Shown here: in pieces, positions 35,325 to 44,965 of the stretch | Layout: each line of letters begins with the position of its first letter | Numbering within the stretch: the first letter of the stretch is position 1 | Assembly: GCF_003031585.1 (NCBI RefSeq) | Contig: NZ_PWAA01000022.1 | Coordinates: 290,935 to 354,934, forward strand | Origin: Thalassobius sp. I31.1 | GTDB lineage: Bacteria; Pseudomonadota; Alphaproteobacteria; Rhodobacterales; Rhodobacteraceae | Length of the DNA: 64,000 bases | Reading direction: 5' to 3' | Notes under the pieces: model-generated | Seen by the model: only the letters and a program-made list of their open reading frames with translations | What the model was told of the DNA's origin: nothing | The model's database searches: none | Made by a program: the position numbers and the translations under genes

Positions 35325-37618
35325 CACACTTTCCCCAGAGTTTCCGCCGCGCGATCTGCAAGCCGCCAGGCCTGTTCGCGTCCTGCATCATAGGGCAGGG
35401 GCCAGGTGGCGGAACGATCCCCGATTGCGGCACCATTATGCAGAGTCCAATAGGGATCAGCCAGATGCGGGCGGCCAATGGCGACAAGGTCTGCGCGCCC
35501 GGCCATCAGGATGGAATTGGCGTGATCGGGTTCAAAGATATTGCCTACCGCCATCGTCGCGATGCCTGTGTCATTGCGGATGCGATCTGAAAACGGCGTC
35601 TGGAACATGCGGCCATAGACGGGCCTGGCATCGGTTGTTGTCTGGCCTGCGGACACGTCAATAATGTCAGCCCCCGCCGCGTGGAACATGTCCGCGATAT
35701 CGACGGCATCGATCGGGGTGATACCAGCTTCGCCCACCCAGTCATTCGCAGAAATTCTGACAGACATGGGCTTGCCGGACGGCCAGACCGCCCGCATAGC
35801 CTGGAAGACTTCCAGCGGGTAACGCATGCGGTTTTCGAGGCTGCCGCCATATCCATCGCTGCGCTGATTGCTGACGGGGGAAATGAACGAACTGATCAGA
35901 TAGCCATGGGCGGCGTGCAGTTCCACCATGTCAAAGCCCGCGCGCTGGGCCATTTCTGTTGCGGCAACAAACTGATCCCGGACCTCATCCATATCCGCAC
36001 GCGTCATTTCGCGTGGGGTTGCGTTGTTGTCAGACCACGCGATGACCGAGGCAGAGATCAGATCCCAGTTCCCGCGCTCAAGCGGTTGATCCATGCCTTC
36101 CCAGCCCACGCGGGTCGATCCTTTGCGCCCGGAATGGCCGATCTGGCAGCAGATTTTCGCGTCACTTTCCGCATGGATAAAATCGGTCAGGCGCTTCCAG
36201 CCCGTTTCATGTTCTGGCGCGTAGAGACCAGGGCAACCAGGGGTGATACGCCCTGTGTCAGAGACGCATGTCATCTCGGTATAAACCAGCCCGGCCCCGC
36301 CCTTGGCGCGTTCACCGTAATGCACCAGATGCCAGTCGCCCGGGGTGCCATCCACAGCCTTATATTGCGCCATAGGGGACACCACGATGCGGTTCTTCAG
36401 GTGCATGTCGCGCAGTTTATAAGGCGCAAACATTGGCGCGCGCACAGGTGCTTCCGGCCCGCCTGCCTGGGTCTGAAACCATTTTTCGGCACTTTCCAGC
36501 CATGTCGCATCCCGTTCCCGCAGGTTCTCATGACTGATGCGCTGGGATCGGGTCAGCAGGGAATAGTTGAACTGCACAGGGTCCAGATCCAGGTAACGTT
36601 CCACTTGTTCAAACCATTCCAGCGAATTGCGCGCCGCGGATTGCAGACGCAGCACATCCAGGCGGCGTTCCTCCTGGTAGCGGGTGAAAGCGCCTTCCAG
36701 CGTGTCTTCGGTATGAATGAATTCAGCAAGCGCAATCGCACTGTCAAAGGCCAGACGGGAACCCGACCCGATAGAGAAATGCGCGGTGGCGGATGCATCG
36801 CCCAGCAAAACCACATTCTCATGATGCCATTTTTCGCAAAGGACACGGGGGAAGTTCATCCAGACGGCAGATCCGCGCAGATGATCGGCGTTAGACATCA
36901 ACCTATGCCCGCCCAGATGATCGGCAAAGATTTCTTCACATTTCGCGATGATCTGGTCTTTGGACATGTCCTCAAAGCCGAACTTATCCCAGGTTTCCTG
37001 TTGGCATTCGACAATCACCGTCGCTGTGTCATCGTCAAACTGATAGGCATGCACCCAGACCCAGCCGTGTTCAGTTTTCTCAAAGATAAAGGTGAAGGCA
37101 TCGTCGAATTTCTGATGGGTGCCCAGCCAGATGAATTTGCATTCGCGCACATCAATTTCGGGTTTGAAATGTTGGGCATGGGTTTCGCGTACTTTGGACC
37201 CCAGGCCGTCACATCCGACCACCACGTCATATTCGGCCTGATAATCGTGCACGGGTTTTGCTTCGGTCTCAAACACCAGGTTCACACCCAGCTCCCGCGC
37301 GCGTTCCTGCAGGATCAGCAGCATCCGCATCCGGCCAATGCCCGCAAAGCCGTGTCCGCCGGACACCGTGCGCACCCCGTCATGCACAACGGCGATGTCA
37401 TCCCACCAGGAAAAGCTATCGCGGATCATTTGCGCTGAAACAGGGTCGTTTTCCGAAAGGTTGCCCATCGCATCATCAGACAGAACCACACCCCAGCCGA
37501 AAGTATCATCGGCTTTGTTGCGCTCGATCACGGTGATCTGCGCCTCAGGCTGGCGCAGTTTCATTGAGATGGCAAAGTAAAGCCCGGCAGGGCCGCCGCC
37601 CAGACATGCGATTTTCAT
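35324..37618 (-). CDS. 2-aminobenzoyl-CoA monooxygenase/reductase-type fusion (also named salicylyl-CoA 5-hydroxylase/oxidoreductase)
   Basis: The 764-aa fusion has two flavin domains. Residues 1-385 form an FAD aromatic hydroxylase: [15 protein letters not shown] at the N-terminus and [20 protein letters not shown] near 270. From about residue 395 an Old Yellow Enzyme domain follows ([20 protein letters not shown]; later [20 protein letters not shown] and [13 protein letters not shown]). This architecture is known for 2-aminobenzoyl-CoA monooxygenase/reductase, which hydroxylates and partly reduces the ring. A strong SD GGGAGGA precedes ATG 37618. It is the first gene of the 12.5-kb cluster. 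Confidence 0.9.
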   Translation of the reverse strand: MKIACLGGGPAGLYFAISMKLRQPEAQITVIERNKADDTFGWGVVLSDDAMGNLSENDPVSAQMIRDSFSWWDDIAVVHDGVRTVSGGHGFAGIGRMRMLLILQERARELGVNLVFETEAKPVHDYQAEYDVVVGCDGLGSKVRETHAQHFKPEIDVRECKFIWLGTHQKFDDAFTFIFEKTEHGWVWVHAYQFDDDTATVIVECQQETWDKFGFEDMSKDQIIAKCEEIFADHLGGHRLMSNADHLRGSAVWMNFPRVLCEKWHHENVVLLGDASATAHFSIGSGSRLAFDSAIALAEFIHTEDTLEGAFTRYQEERRLDVLRLQSAARNSLEWFEQVERYLDLDPVQFNYSLLTRSQRISHENLRERDATWLESAEKWFQTQAGGPEAPVRAPMFAPYKLRDMHLKNRIVVSPMAQYKAVDGTPGDWHLVHYGERAKGGAGLVYTEMTCVSDTGRITPGCPGLYAPEHETGWKRLTDFIHAESDAKICCQIGHSGRKGSTRVGWEGMDQPLERGNWDLISASVIAWSDNNATPREMTRADMDEVRDQFVAATEMAQRAGFDMVELHAAHGYLISSFISPVSNQRSDGYGGSLENRMRYPLEVFQAMRAVWPSGKPMSVRISANDWVGEAGITPIDAVDIADMFHAAGADIIDVSAGQTTTDARPVYGRMFQTPFSDRIRNDTGIATMAVGNIFEPDHANSILMAGRADLVAIGRPHLADPYWTLHNGAAIGDRSATWPLPYDAGREQAWRLADRAAETLGKV

Positions 37619-37679
37619 ATATTCCTCCCAGTCGGGGCCTGTGTCCTCGCACCTGTCCCTGGTTGAACTGTGCCACAGG

Positions 37680-37712
37680 TGAAATTTATTTCAAGTATAA
37701 AATATTTAAGGT
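37680..37712 (-). promoter_or_regulatory. AT-rich leader of the aromatic cluster with a candidate MarR operator
   Basis: Upstream of the first gene, TTATTTCAAGTATAAAATA lies in an AT-rich patch unlike the flanks. MarR-type sites in related clusters are short imperfect AT-rich palindromes. No exact palindrome is evident, so this is a weak assignment. Confidence 0.35.
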
Positions 37713-37799
37713 GCGAATAACCATGCAATCCATCTGTAAAACAGGGTGTAAATCACGTTGACAGCCGCTGGTCCTGGCCCTAAAAGCCCTCTGTTCCCG

Positions 37800-37936
37800 G
37801 ACAGAATCTGTTTTGGGGATTCTTGGTGTTGGTGGCCCCCGCAAGGGGAAGCCTGTCACCCGAGCAACCGGGAGAAGGACAACGCCCTTCAATAAACCGC
37901 AGCGCGGAAGCCCGAAAGGGCTGACAAGCGGGCACA
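37800..37936 (+). promoter_or_regulatory. Structured 5' leader of rpsD
   Basis: Several hairpins precede rpsD: GGC-CCCC-GCAA-GGGG-AAGCC, CCCG-N6-CGGG, CCGC-AGC-GCGG and AGCCC-GAAA-GGGCT. Two have GNRA tetraloops. The leader ends close to the SD (AAGGAG, 37938-37943). S4 represses its own message in other bacteria, so an autoregulatory RNA is plausible. The frame is also open here, but there is no SD or known protein for it. Confidence 0.6.
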
Positions 37937-37950
37937 GAAGGAGATCAGCC

Positions 37951-38571
37951 GTGACTAAACGTACGTCTGCCAAATACAAAATTGACCGCCGCATGGGCGA
38001 AAATATCTGGGGTCGTCCTAAGTCCCCGGTGAACCGTCGTGAATATGGCCCAGGCCAGCACGGCCAGCGTCGTAAGGGCAAACTGTCTGACTTCGGTCTG
38101 CAGCTGCGCGCCAAGCAGAAGCTGAAAGGCTACTACGGCGACCTGACCGAGAAACAGTTCCGTCGCATCTATGGCGAGGCTGAGCGTGTTAAAGGCGATA
38201 CTGGTGAAAACCTCATCGGTCTGCTGGAACGCCGCCTGGACGCTGTTGTTTACCGCGCGAAATTCGTTGCAACTGTTTTTGCTGCACGTCAGTTCGTGAA
38301 CCACGGCCACGTGACCGTAAACGGCAAAAAAGTGAACATCCCTTCTTACCGTGTTAAAGAAGGTGACGTGATCGAAGTTCGTGAAAAGTCCCGCCAGCTG
38401 GCAGTTCTGATCGAAGCAACCCAACTGGCAGAGCGCGATGTGCCTGACTATGTTGATGCGGATCACTCCAAGATGTCCGCAACCTTCGTTCGCACCCCTG
38501 GTCTTGGCGATGTGCCATACCCGGTGATGATGGAACCAAACCTGGTTGTAGAATTCTACGCGAAGAACTGA
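37951..38571 (+). CDS. rpsD: 30S ribosomal protein S4
   Basis: The 206-aa product is full length for S4. It has the N-terminal rRNA-binding part ([20 protein letters not shown]), the S4 RNA-binding domain ([20 protein letters not shown] and [20 protein letters not shown]) and the C-terminus [12 protein letters not shown]4 nucleates 30S assembly. The start is GTG 37951 with AAGGAGA 7 bases upstream; an in-frame extension to 37813 is leader RNA. It stands alone between its structured leader and a terminator. Confidence 0.97.
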   Translation: MTKRTSAKYKIDRRMGENIWGRPKSPVNRREYGPGQHGQRRKGKLSDFGLQLRAKQKLKGYYGDLTEKQFRRIYGEAERVKGDTGENLIGLLERRLDAVVYRAKFVATVFAARQFVNHGHVTVNGKKVNIPSYRVKEGDVIEVREKSRQLAVLIEATQLAERDVPDYVDADHSKMSATFVRTPGLGDVPYPVMMEPNLVVEFYAKN

Positions 38572-38593
38572 TCTTCGCCACAGTCCTATACGG

Positions 38594-38621
38594 AAGGCCA
38601 GCTGTTTCAGCTGGCCTTTTT
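38594..38621 (+). terminator. Rho-independent terminator of rpsD
   Basis: AAGGCCAGCTG and CAGCTGGCCTT form an 11-bp perfect stem with a TTT loop and a T-run, 23 bases after the stop. Confidence 0.93.
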
Positions 38622-38673
38622 GTTTGCCGGATCACTTTTACCTGTGCCACAATCCTGAGAAATGGAGGGTGAA

Positions 38674-39546
38674 ATGAAAGCTTTATCAGTATTCGGGGGA
38701 TTTGCCGCTATGGCCATCAGTTCAATTGCACAAGCGGATGAGGCGCAGATCAATGGTGCCGCGCTATCCTACACAGTCGTCGGCGAAGGGCCGGCTGTGA
38801 TGGTGATGCATGGCGGGCTTGGGCTGGATCACACTTACCTGCGCCCATATTTCGATCAGCTCTCTGATACGCACACCGTGATCTATTACGATCACTTCGG
38901 AAATGGCCAGTCTGCCTATCCTGAAGATTTCTCTGATCTGACGATGGAGCGTCTGGTGTCAGATGCAGATGCGTTGCGCGCGCATCTTGGCCACGACGAT
39001 ATGACCCTGATCGGCCATTCCTATGGTGGCTTTATTGCCCAGGCCTATGCCGCCGCCCATCAGGACAAGCTGCGCGGTCTGGCATTGATCGACACAGCCC
39101 CTGCGCTGGATTATGAACCGGCGCTGTCCGGGAATGAGGATCAGATGGGGGCGCTTGCTGCATTGTTCAGCGGGCCGATGCCGGACAATGAAACCTTTCG
39201 CGCGACCTGGAACCTTGTCATTCAGATGTATTTTAAGGATTTCGATCCTGCGGTTGGTGCAAAGCTGGATGAGGCAACGACATATTCCTATCAGGCCTGG
39301 AATACCGCCGCCGGTCTGCTTGGGACGTTCAATATGACGGGCATTCTGCCGGATGTGAAAACGCCGGTCTGGGCGGTCGCCGGACGGGTTGATGGCATTA
39401 CGCCGCCGGATCACGGGGCGGGTCGTATCGCTGATCTTGCGCCTAATGCAACACTGACAGTCTATGAAAATTCGGCGCATTATCCGTTTATTGAGGAAGA
39501 AGAAGCCTTCTTCACCGATCTGCGCGCCTGGATGTCCGGGCTTTGA
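38674..39546 (+). CDS. Exported alpha/beta hydrolase
   Basis: The 290-aa precursor has a signal peptide (MKALSVFGGFAAMAISSIAQ, cleaved near AQADE). The alpha/beta fold core has VMHGGLGLDHTYLRPYF (oxyanion region), the nucleophile elbow GHSYGG (Ser116), an acid in AGRVDGITPP and His in ENSAHYPF. It resembles proline iminopeptidase-like hydrolases, but the substrate is unknown. GGAGGG (38664-38669) points to ATG 38674 rather than 38662. Confidence 0.88.
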   Translation: MKALSVFGGFAAMAISSIAQADEAQINGAALSYTVVGEGPAVMVMHGGLGLDHTYLRPYFDQLSDTHTVIYYDHFGNGQSAYPEDFSDLTMERLVSDADALRAHLGHDDMTLIGHSYGGFIAQAYAAAHQDKLRGLALIDTAPALDYEPALSGNEDQMGALAALFSGPMPDNETFRATWNLVIQMYFKDFDPAVGAKLDEATTYSYQAWNTAAGLLGTFNMTGILPDVKTPVWAVAGRVDGITPPDHGAGRIADLAPNATLTVYENSAHYPFIEEEEAFFTDLRAWMSGL

Positions 39547-39618
39547 ATGTCACCTCTTCGGGATAACTGTACGCCGCGTCGTTTTCCCCATGGCCTTGCC
39601 TGAAAGCTGCCGTTACAA

Positions 39619-39646
39619 CCACCCTTGTATCTTTTAGCAAGGGTGG
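39619..39646 (+). promoter_or_regulatory. Hairpin covering the hisC ribosome-binding region
   Basis: CCACCCTTG and CAAGGGTGG form a perfect 9-bp stem with a 10-nt loop, ending 8 bases before the hisC ATG. The only SD-like sequence (AAGGGTGGG) lies in the 3' arm, so folding would mask it. Confidence 0.55.
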
Positions 39647-39654
39647 GCTTTCCC

Positions 39655-40773
39655 ATGACCAACATCCGGCCAAAAAGCAGTATTCGCGCGATTTCACCTT
39701 ATAAAGGTGGTGAAGCGAAGGTTGCCGGTGTGCGTGACGTGATCAAACTCTCGTCCAATGAGAACCCTTTTGGGCCGTCTGAAAAGGCGGAAGAGGCCTG
39801 GCGCAAGTCCGGCCACGAACTGCATCGCTATCCGCCCTCTGACCATAAAAGCCTGATCAAAGCCTTGGCCAGCCAGTTTGATCTGGAAGAAGAAGGCATC
39901 ATCTGCGGCAATGGTTCGGACGAAGTGATTTCACTGCTGTGTCAGGCCTATGTTGGTGAAGGTGACGAAGTCATCCATACCGAACACGGGTTTTCCATGT
40001 ACCGCATTTCCACCCTCGCCGCCGGGGGCACGCCCGTTGAGGTGAAGGAGCGTGGTCGCCTGACCGATGTGGATGCCATCCTCGAAGCCTGCACGGAACG
40101 TACAAAACTGGTCTTTATCGCCAACCCGAACAATCCAACCGGCACAATGATCGGCGGCAATGAAGTGGGCCGTCTTGCGGCAGGCCTGCCACCGCAATGT
40201 CTGCTGGTGCTTGATGGGGCCTATGCGGATTACATCGAGAATTTCGATGGTGGCGCGGGCCTTGTGGAAAGTCGCGATAACGTCGTGATGACCCGCACAT
40301 TTTCCAAGCTTTACGGTCTTGGTGGTTTGCGCGTGGGCTGGGGCTATGCGCCGAAACAGGTGGTGGATGTGCTGATGAAAATCCGCCCGCCGTTCAACCT
40401 GTCACGCCCACAGTTGGAAACCGCCGAAGCTGCCCTGAAAGATCAGGACCACGTCAAAAAATGCCGCAATGAGAACGCCCGTCTGCGTGCCTGGCTGGCC
40501 GAAGCGCTGGCCGAACATGGCGTGATGTCTGACACGTCCTGTGCGAACTTTATTCTTGCGCGTTTCGGTTCTGAATCTGAGGCAAACGCCTGCGATCTTG
40601 AGCTGCGCAAAGAAGGTCTGATCGTGCGTAAGGTCGCCAGCTATAACCTGCCGAACTGTCTGCGTATCACCATTGGGGATGAACCATCCTGCCGCCGCGT
40701 TGCCCATGTCATCGGGCGCTTTAAGGAAGGCAGCGCGGAAGATCCGACAGTGAAAGCGGATGTCACGCCATGA
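39655..40773 (+). CDS. hisC: Histidinol-phosphate/aromatic aminotransferase
   Basis: The 372-aa PLP enzyme (fold type I) has [19 protein letters not shown] near residues 32-50, the cofactor-contact block [10 protein letters not shown], and the PLP lysine in [19 protein letters not shown] (about residue 217). It transaminates histidinol phosphate or prephenate/phenylpyruvate-type substrates. Overlap with the downstream prephenate dehydrogenase gene (ATGA) suggests an aromatic amino acid role as well. The start is ATG 39655 ([13 protein letters not shown]); the SD is probably within a hairpin. Confidence 0.93.
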   Translation: MTNIRPKSSIRAISPYKGGEAKVAGVRDVIKLSSNENPFGPSEKAEEAWRKSGHELHRYPPSDHKSLIKALASQFDLEEEGIICGNGSDEVISLLCQAYVGEGDEVIHTEHGFSMYRISTLAAGGTPVEVKERGRLTDVDAILEACTERTKLVFIANPNNPTGTMIGGNEVGRLAAGLPPQCLLVLDGAYADYIENFDGGAGLVESRDNVVMTRTFSKLYGLGGLRVGWGYAPKQVVDVLMKIRPPFNLSRPQLETAEAALKDQDHVKKCRNENARLRAWLAEALAEHGVMSDTSCANFILARFGSESEANACDLELRKEGLIVRKVASYNLPNCLRITIGDEPSCRRVAHVIGRFKEGSAEDPTVKADVTP

Positions 40774-41699
40774 CGCAGATCTATAATCGTGTTGCCCTGA
40801 TCGGCCTGGGCCTGATCGCATCTTCCATGTTCTGGGGGATGAAGCGCGCGGGCCTTGCCGGGGAAGTCACCGGTTTCGCCCGATCGGAAGACACCCGCAA
40901 ACGTGCGCGCGAAATCGGCCTCTGTGATGTGGTTTGTGACAGCGCGACAGATGCCGTGAAGGACGCGGATCTTGTCGTGCTTTGTGTGCCCGTTGGTGCC
41001 ATGGGTGCGGTTGCTGCGGAAATTGCCCCACATCTGAAACAGGGCGCAGTGATCACCGATGTGGGATCTGTGAAAGCTGCTGTCATTCGTGATGTTATGC
41101 CACATCTGCCGGATCACGTCTGTTTCATCCCGGGCCACCCGCTGGCCGGCACAGAACATTCCGGCCCGGATGCGGGCTTTGCGGAACTTTACGACAACCG
41201 CTGGTGTCTGCTGATTTCCGATTGCTGTGACAACCCGGCAGAAATTGATCGTCTGACAAAGTTCTGGGAAGGCCTGGGTGCGAATGTTGAACAGATGGAC
41301 GCGGAACATCATGATCTTGTGCTGGGCGTCACCAGTCATGCACCGCATCTGATCGCTTACACGATGGTGGGTGTTGCCGATGATTTGCGTCGCGTGACCG
41401 ATAGCGAAGTCATCAAATATTCCGCTGCCGGTTTCCGGGATTTCACCCGGATTGCGGCGTCTGACCCGACCATGTGGCGCGATGTATTTCTGAACAACAA
41501 AGAAGCCACGCTGGAAATTCTTGGTCGCTTCACCGAAGAACTGTTCGCCCTGCAACGTGCCATCCGCACCGGGGATGGCGATATGCTGCATGATTATTTC
41601 ACCCGCACCCGTGCCATTCGTCGCGGCATTATTGAGGCGGGTCAGGATACGGATGCGCCCGATTTCGGCCGGGGTGCAAAACCGGTGGAAAAAAGCTGA
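40770..41699 (+). CDS. Prephenate/arogenate (cyclohexadienyl) dehydrogenase
   Basis: The 309-aa TyrA-type dehydrogenase has the NAD motif [13 protein letters not shown] (GxGxxxS), [11 protein letters not shown], the active-site histidine in [14 protein letters not shown] (about residues 121-134) and [12 protein letters not shown]. It carries out the oxidative decarboxylation leading to tyrosine. It is coupled to hisC by a 4-base overlap and to the extensin-like gene by a 1-base overlap. Cofactor and prephenate/arogenate preference cannot be read from sequence. Confidence 0.93.
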   Translation: MTQIYNRVALIGLGLIASSMFWGMKRAGLAGEVTGFARSEDTRKRAREIGLCDVVCDSATDAVKDADLVVLCVPVGAMGAVAAEIAPHLKQGAVITDVGSVKAAVIRDVMPHLPDHVCFIPGHPLAGTEHSGPDAGFAELYDNRWCLLISDCCDNPAEIDRLTKFWEGLGANVEQMDAEHHDLVLGVTSHAPHLIAYTMVGVADDLRRVTDSEVIKYSAAGFRDFTRIAASDPTMWRDVFLNNKEATLEILGRFTEELFALQRAIRTGDGDMLHDYFTRTRAIRRGIIEAGQDTDAPDFGRGAKPVEKS

Positions 41700-42661
41700 T
41701 GTTACGGGCCGGTGCATATGCGTTTCTGGCGATGGTCACGCTGGGGCAGGGGGTGCATGCGAATGCGCCTGCAACCTCGCTGATCCCACAGCTGCGCCCC
41801 GGGTCATCTTCCCTTGATGCGGTGCGTACAACCACGGTGCCTGTCTTTTACAATGCCTCTATCCGCCCGCAACTGCGCCCGGGCACTGTGCCTGCTGCTG
41901 CCCCTGTCACACAGGCAGCTGCGTCTGCACCGGTGGCTTCAACGGCAGGTTTTGTGTCCGCCTCTGTGCCTGGTGTCAGCCGGTCGCTGATCCCACAGTT
42001 GCGCCCCGCCAACCTGTCGACACGCGTTGCACAGGCCAGCCCTGCCGCCGCCCCGCAAGGCGAAACAAGGGCCGAGCGTCGCCGCCGTGAACGCGCTGAA
42101 CGTCAGGCAGAGCGTGCGCGCAGCAATCAGCCGCGCCGGGGTTCCGTTTGCGGCGATCGCGCAATCCGGGGCGAACAGGTTGCATCCATTGCCGGAACAC
42201 AGCGTGGGTGTGGCGTGTCTTCCCCGGTGCGTATCACTGAAGTCGATGGCGTGACGCTGTCCAGTCCGGCGACGATCAATTGCGATACGGCCCAGGCCCT
42301 GAAAACCTGGATCAATGAAGGCGTGCGTCCTGCCGTCGGCCGGCTTGGCGGCGGTGTCGAAAGCCTGCGCGTCGTGGCCAGTTATTCCTGCCGCACCCGT
42401 AACAATCAACCGGGCGCCCGGATCAGTGAACATGGGAAGGGCAACGCAATTGATATTGCCGGGATCCGTTTGCAGAACGGGGTGGAAATTTCCGTTTTGA
42501 ACGGCTGGCGTGAAAACCCGCAGCGCCAGATGCTGCGCAACATGCACCGCGCGGCCTGTGGTCCTTTTGGAACAGTGCTTGGCCCGGATGCCGACCGTTA
42601 CCATCAGGATCATTTCCACTTTGATGTCGCACGTCACCGCAGCGGTGCTTATTGTCGCTAA
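41699..42661 (+). CDS. Extensin-like domain protein, putative periplasmic LAS-type metallopeptidase fold
   Basis: The 320-aa precursor has a signal peptide (about residues 1-22, VHANAP). Residues 25-140 are low-complexity and basic, with the repeated motif LIPQLRPGS/LIPQLRPAN. The C-terminal extensin-like domain (about 145-320) has GARISEHGKGNAIDIAG and RYHQDHFHFDVA, the histidine/aspartate pattern of the D-Ala-D-Ala peptidase-like fold. It may act on peptidoglycan (inference). Its ATG overlaps the dehydrogenase stop. Confidence 0.86.
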   Translation: MLRAGAYAFLAMVTLGQGVHANAPATSLIPQLRPGSSSLDAVRTTTVPVFYNASIRPQLRPGTVPAAAPVTQAAASAPVASTAGFVSASVPGVSRSLIPQLRPANLSTRVAQASPAAAPQGETRAERRRRERAERQAERARSNQPRRGSVCGDRAIRGEQVASIAGTQRGCGVSSPVRITEVDGVTLSSPATINCDTAQALKTWINEGVRPAVGRLGGGVESLRVVASYSCRTRNNQPGARISEHGKGNAIDIAGIRLQNGVEISVLNGWRENPQRQMLRNMHRAACGPFGTVLGPDADRYHQDHFHFDVARHRSGAYCR

Positions 42662-42705
42662 GCGCTATCGCCGGACAGGCGGGGGCCGTGAGGATACAAA
42701 ACCTC

Positions 42706-43821
42706 TCATCCCGTTGCGGAATAAGTTTCCAGCAGCGTTCTCAGGTAGATTTCACGCAGCTGCGGGTTTGCAAAAAGTCGCGTTGTCTGGATCGCAGCCG
42801 CAATCATTTCCCTGCACTCAGCGGGATGGTTTCTTGCCCATTCAAGCTTCTCAGCCAGATCAGAGCCACCTGGTGCCACCGGCACATAATGTTCCCAGGG
42901 GCGGAATGAGGCTGTGTAGAACAGTTCCCAGCCATCGGTTTCCTTAAACACCAGCGCACCAGACTGAATGGCATCAAAGAAGTTCGAACCCGTATCATAA
43001 CCGGAAATCGAAAGCACATATTTGTAGCTTTGCAACCATCGCTCGGAACGTCTCTCATCGCAAAACCCCTGCAATAGGGCAGTATTTGCAGCAGCTTCGT
43101 GCTTTGGGGTCAGAGAGAACCTGAAATCGCAGTCGGGATTGTTGATGTTCTCTGTCACAAAGCGATACCGGTTCACACCCAGCAGTTCATCTTTCAGTTG
43201 TGCCAGTGTGTCGGGAGCCCTGGGGGTGGCGATCAGATCCGCCAGAATGCGGTGGGTCGCGCGGCCTGTCTCGCCGCGTTCCGGAAACAGAAAGTTTGAA
43301 ACCCCGGTCAGATTGCCCCGCCAGACGATCTGATCGATCCGCGCGTCATAGTTTTCATCAGGTACGCAGTCGAGATGCGCAAAATGTCCTGTGTTCAACC
43401 CGTGATACCCGGCCAGGGGCCACAGCATAATGTTTTTCCCCTGATCCCGTCTGTTATAGCAAATGCGCGGTCTGTCTGGTTGTGGCCAGCCGCGGCTGCC
43501 GAATTTCCGGCAATCCGCCATATCCACACGCAAAGGTGCATTAAACCCGAGCCGGAGGACTTCATTCAGAAATCTGGCAAGCCGTCTGAGCTTGGGTTGT
43601 GTGTTTTGGTTTTTCGCCCGAAACGTACCCGTGCTGTCATCAAAGTGCAGAGGCCAGGATGTGCCATCGCTTCGAAGTATTTCCAGCCCGCCATCCCAGG
43701 CCGCATATTGTCCGCTGAAAGCCTTCGGGGAAAGCGTGTCGTCAGGGCCTGTCGGTCGGGGCAGGCAATGATCAATGACTTCACTGACAAAAGCGGTTTC
43801 TTCCGGGTTCAGTTGCGCCAT
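42706..43821 (-). CDS. Glycosyltransferase family 90-like protein (CAP10/LpsA type)
   Basis: The 371-aa product has GT90-type blocks: IVWRGNLTGVSNF near the middle, and the C-terminal SYKYVLSISGYDTGSNFFDA, SGALVFKETDGWELFYT and FRPWEHYVPV motifs that follow the nucleotide-sugar site. Relatives add xylose, glucose or similar sugars to capsule or LPS. There is no signal peptide. ATG 43821 (MAQLNPEET) was chosen over a frame from 43869. It converges with the extensin-like gene; no other polysaccharide genes are nearby. Confidence 0.8.
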   Translation of the reverse strand: MAQLNPEETAFVSEVIDHCLPRPTGPDDTLSPKAFSGQYAAWDGGLEILRSDGTSWPLHFDDSTGTFRAKNQNTQPKLRRLARFLNEVLRLGFNAPLRVDMADCRKFGSRGWPQPDRPRICYNRRDQGKNIMLWPLAGYHGLNTGHFAHLDCVPDENYDARIDQIVWRGNLTGVSNFLFPERGETGRATHRILADLIATPRAPDTLAQLKDELLGVNRYRFVTENINNPDCDFRFSLTPKHEAAANTALLQGFCDERRSERWLQSYKYVLSISGYDTGSNFFDAIQSGALVFKETDGWELFYTASFRPWEHYVPVAPGGSDLAEKLEWARNHPAECREMIAAAIQTTRLFANPQLREIYLRTLLETYSATG

Positions 43822-43902
43822 GTGCGTTCTTTCATAGTTTCCAGACAGGCCGGGAATAACACCCTGCATTCTGGCGCATCGCTTCCCGGCTGGAAAGGGG
43901 CG

Positions 43903-44889
43903 TTAAGACCGGGAAAAAATCAATGGTGCAGGTCCCAAAGGAAACGGCCCCAGGAAGATCTGACCACTCTGCACATTCAGCGGGGCTTCCAGCGTGTCCG
44001 GATTGCCATCCGACAGGGTCAGTGCCGTCAGCGCGCCTTCCCAGCCGGGTTGAACAAGCCCAGTTGTGACAAAGACCTGAAAGGCATCACGCCAGTTTTC
44101 AATTTTCAGGGCCAGTTGTCCTTGGGCCTGACCGGCGGGGTCCAGGGTCAGGCGTCCGTTCAGGGTGATATTGACGTCCCCCCATGCAAGCTTTACCTCA
44201 CGCAGGTCCAACGCACGCAGGGGGGGGATGCCCTCACGATTAACCGGGCCAGCCAGTTCCAGATTTGAATCAATGCGTATCTCATTCAGGCGCACAGGCA
44301 GGATCTGATCCGGGTTGATCTGATCGGTGATCTCCTGCGGCAGCAGTATCTGTTTCAGGCTGATCAACAGGTCATGGGCATTGTTTGCGCCATCTGCCTG
44401 GCGCGTTGCAATGAATACCTCAGACGCGGCAAGCAACAGATCAGATGTGCCCGCAGGCGTCAGGCGCAGATTTTTTGCCACAAGCTGGCTGCGATCAAGC
44501 GGCAGGCTGACGTCTGGTTCAAACACCACGCTGGCCTGCATTTCCTCTGTCAGAATATCTGCACTGAAATTCCCGATGCGCAGGCTTTGTTCCTGTGGCC
44601 AGGTGGCGATCAGATGCCAGGGCTTATAGCTGAGCGCAGCAGTCACAAACAAAGGGGCCTGCCATTCAACACCTTCCGCCGGGATCTTCAGATCCACATC
44701 GCGCATGACGGTGTCAAAGCGGTTCGGAAATCCCTGCACGCCAAATTCAGAATACTGCAGATCAATGCCCTGATCCCCTGCCTCTTCAAAAGCCGCCTTC
44801 AGCTGGCTTTCAAGCGTCATGGATCCTACAATCCAATAACCGCCCCAGCCAATGAAGACACATAGTATAAAGATAATCAGCGCGCGCAT
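43903..44889 (-). CDS. DUF2125 domain-containing protein
   Basis: The 328-aa protein has one N-terminal membrane anchor (MRALIIFILCVFIGWGGYWI, residues 1-22) and a periplasmic beta-rich region with the DUF2125 landmark FGVQGFPNRFDTVMRDVDL and AALSYKPWHLIATWPQEQS. Function is unknown. The family is largely alphaproteobacterial and resembles AsmA-like long beta proteins. GGGAAAGAG precedes ATG 44889. It diverges from the cyclotransferase gene with 76 bases between. Confidence 0.85.
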   Translation of the reverse strand: MRALIIFILCVFIGWGGYWIVGSMTLESQLKAAFEEAGDQGIDLQYSEFGVQGFPNRFDTVMRDVDLKIPAEGVEWQAPLFVTAALSYKPWHLIATWPQEQSLRIGNFSADILTEEMQASVVFEPDVSLPLDRSQLVAKNLRLTPAGTSDLLLAASEVFIATRQADGANNAHDLLISLKQILLPQEITDQINPDQILPVRLNEIRIDSNLELAGPVNREGIPPLRALDLREVKLAWGDVNITLNGRLTLDPAGQAQGQLALKIENWRDAFQVFVTTGLVQPGWEGALTALTLSDGNPDTLEAPLNVQSGQIFLGPFPLGPAPLIFSRS

Positions 44890-44965
44890 GGTTGCTCTTT
44901 CCCTTTGCTCTTTCCTGGTGTTTACAGGGGCGCAGAGAAAAGAACCAGCAATGATGGTGGTATGT

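Noticed and set aside
34546..35487. Minus-strand alternative frame over the SDR gene
   Set aside because: Arg-rich, overlaps the SDR and the monooxygenase genes in another frame; SDR catalytic motifs support the chosen frame.
35681..37438. Plus-strand frame of 585 codons opposite the monooxygenase/reductase
   Set aside because: Antisense to conserved flavin-binding motifs, no SD or domain.
37813..37950. N-terminal extension of S4 in frame with rpsD
   Set aside because: The bases form hairpins, the family protein starts at GTG 37951 behind AAGGAG, and the extension lacks an SD.
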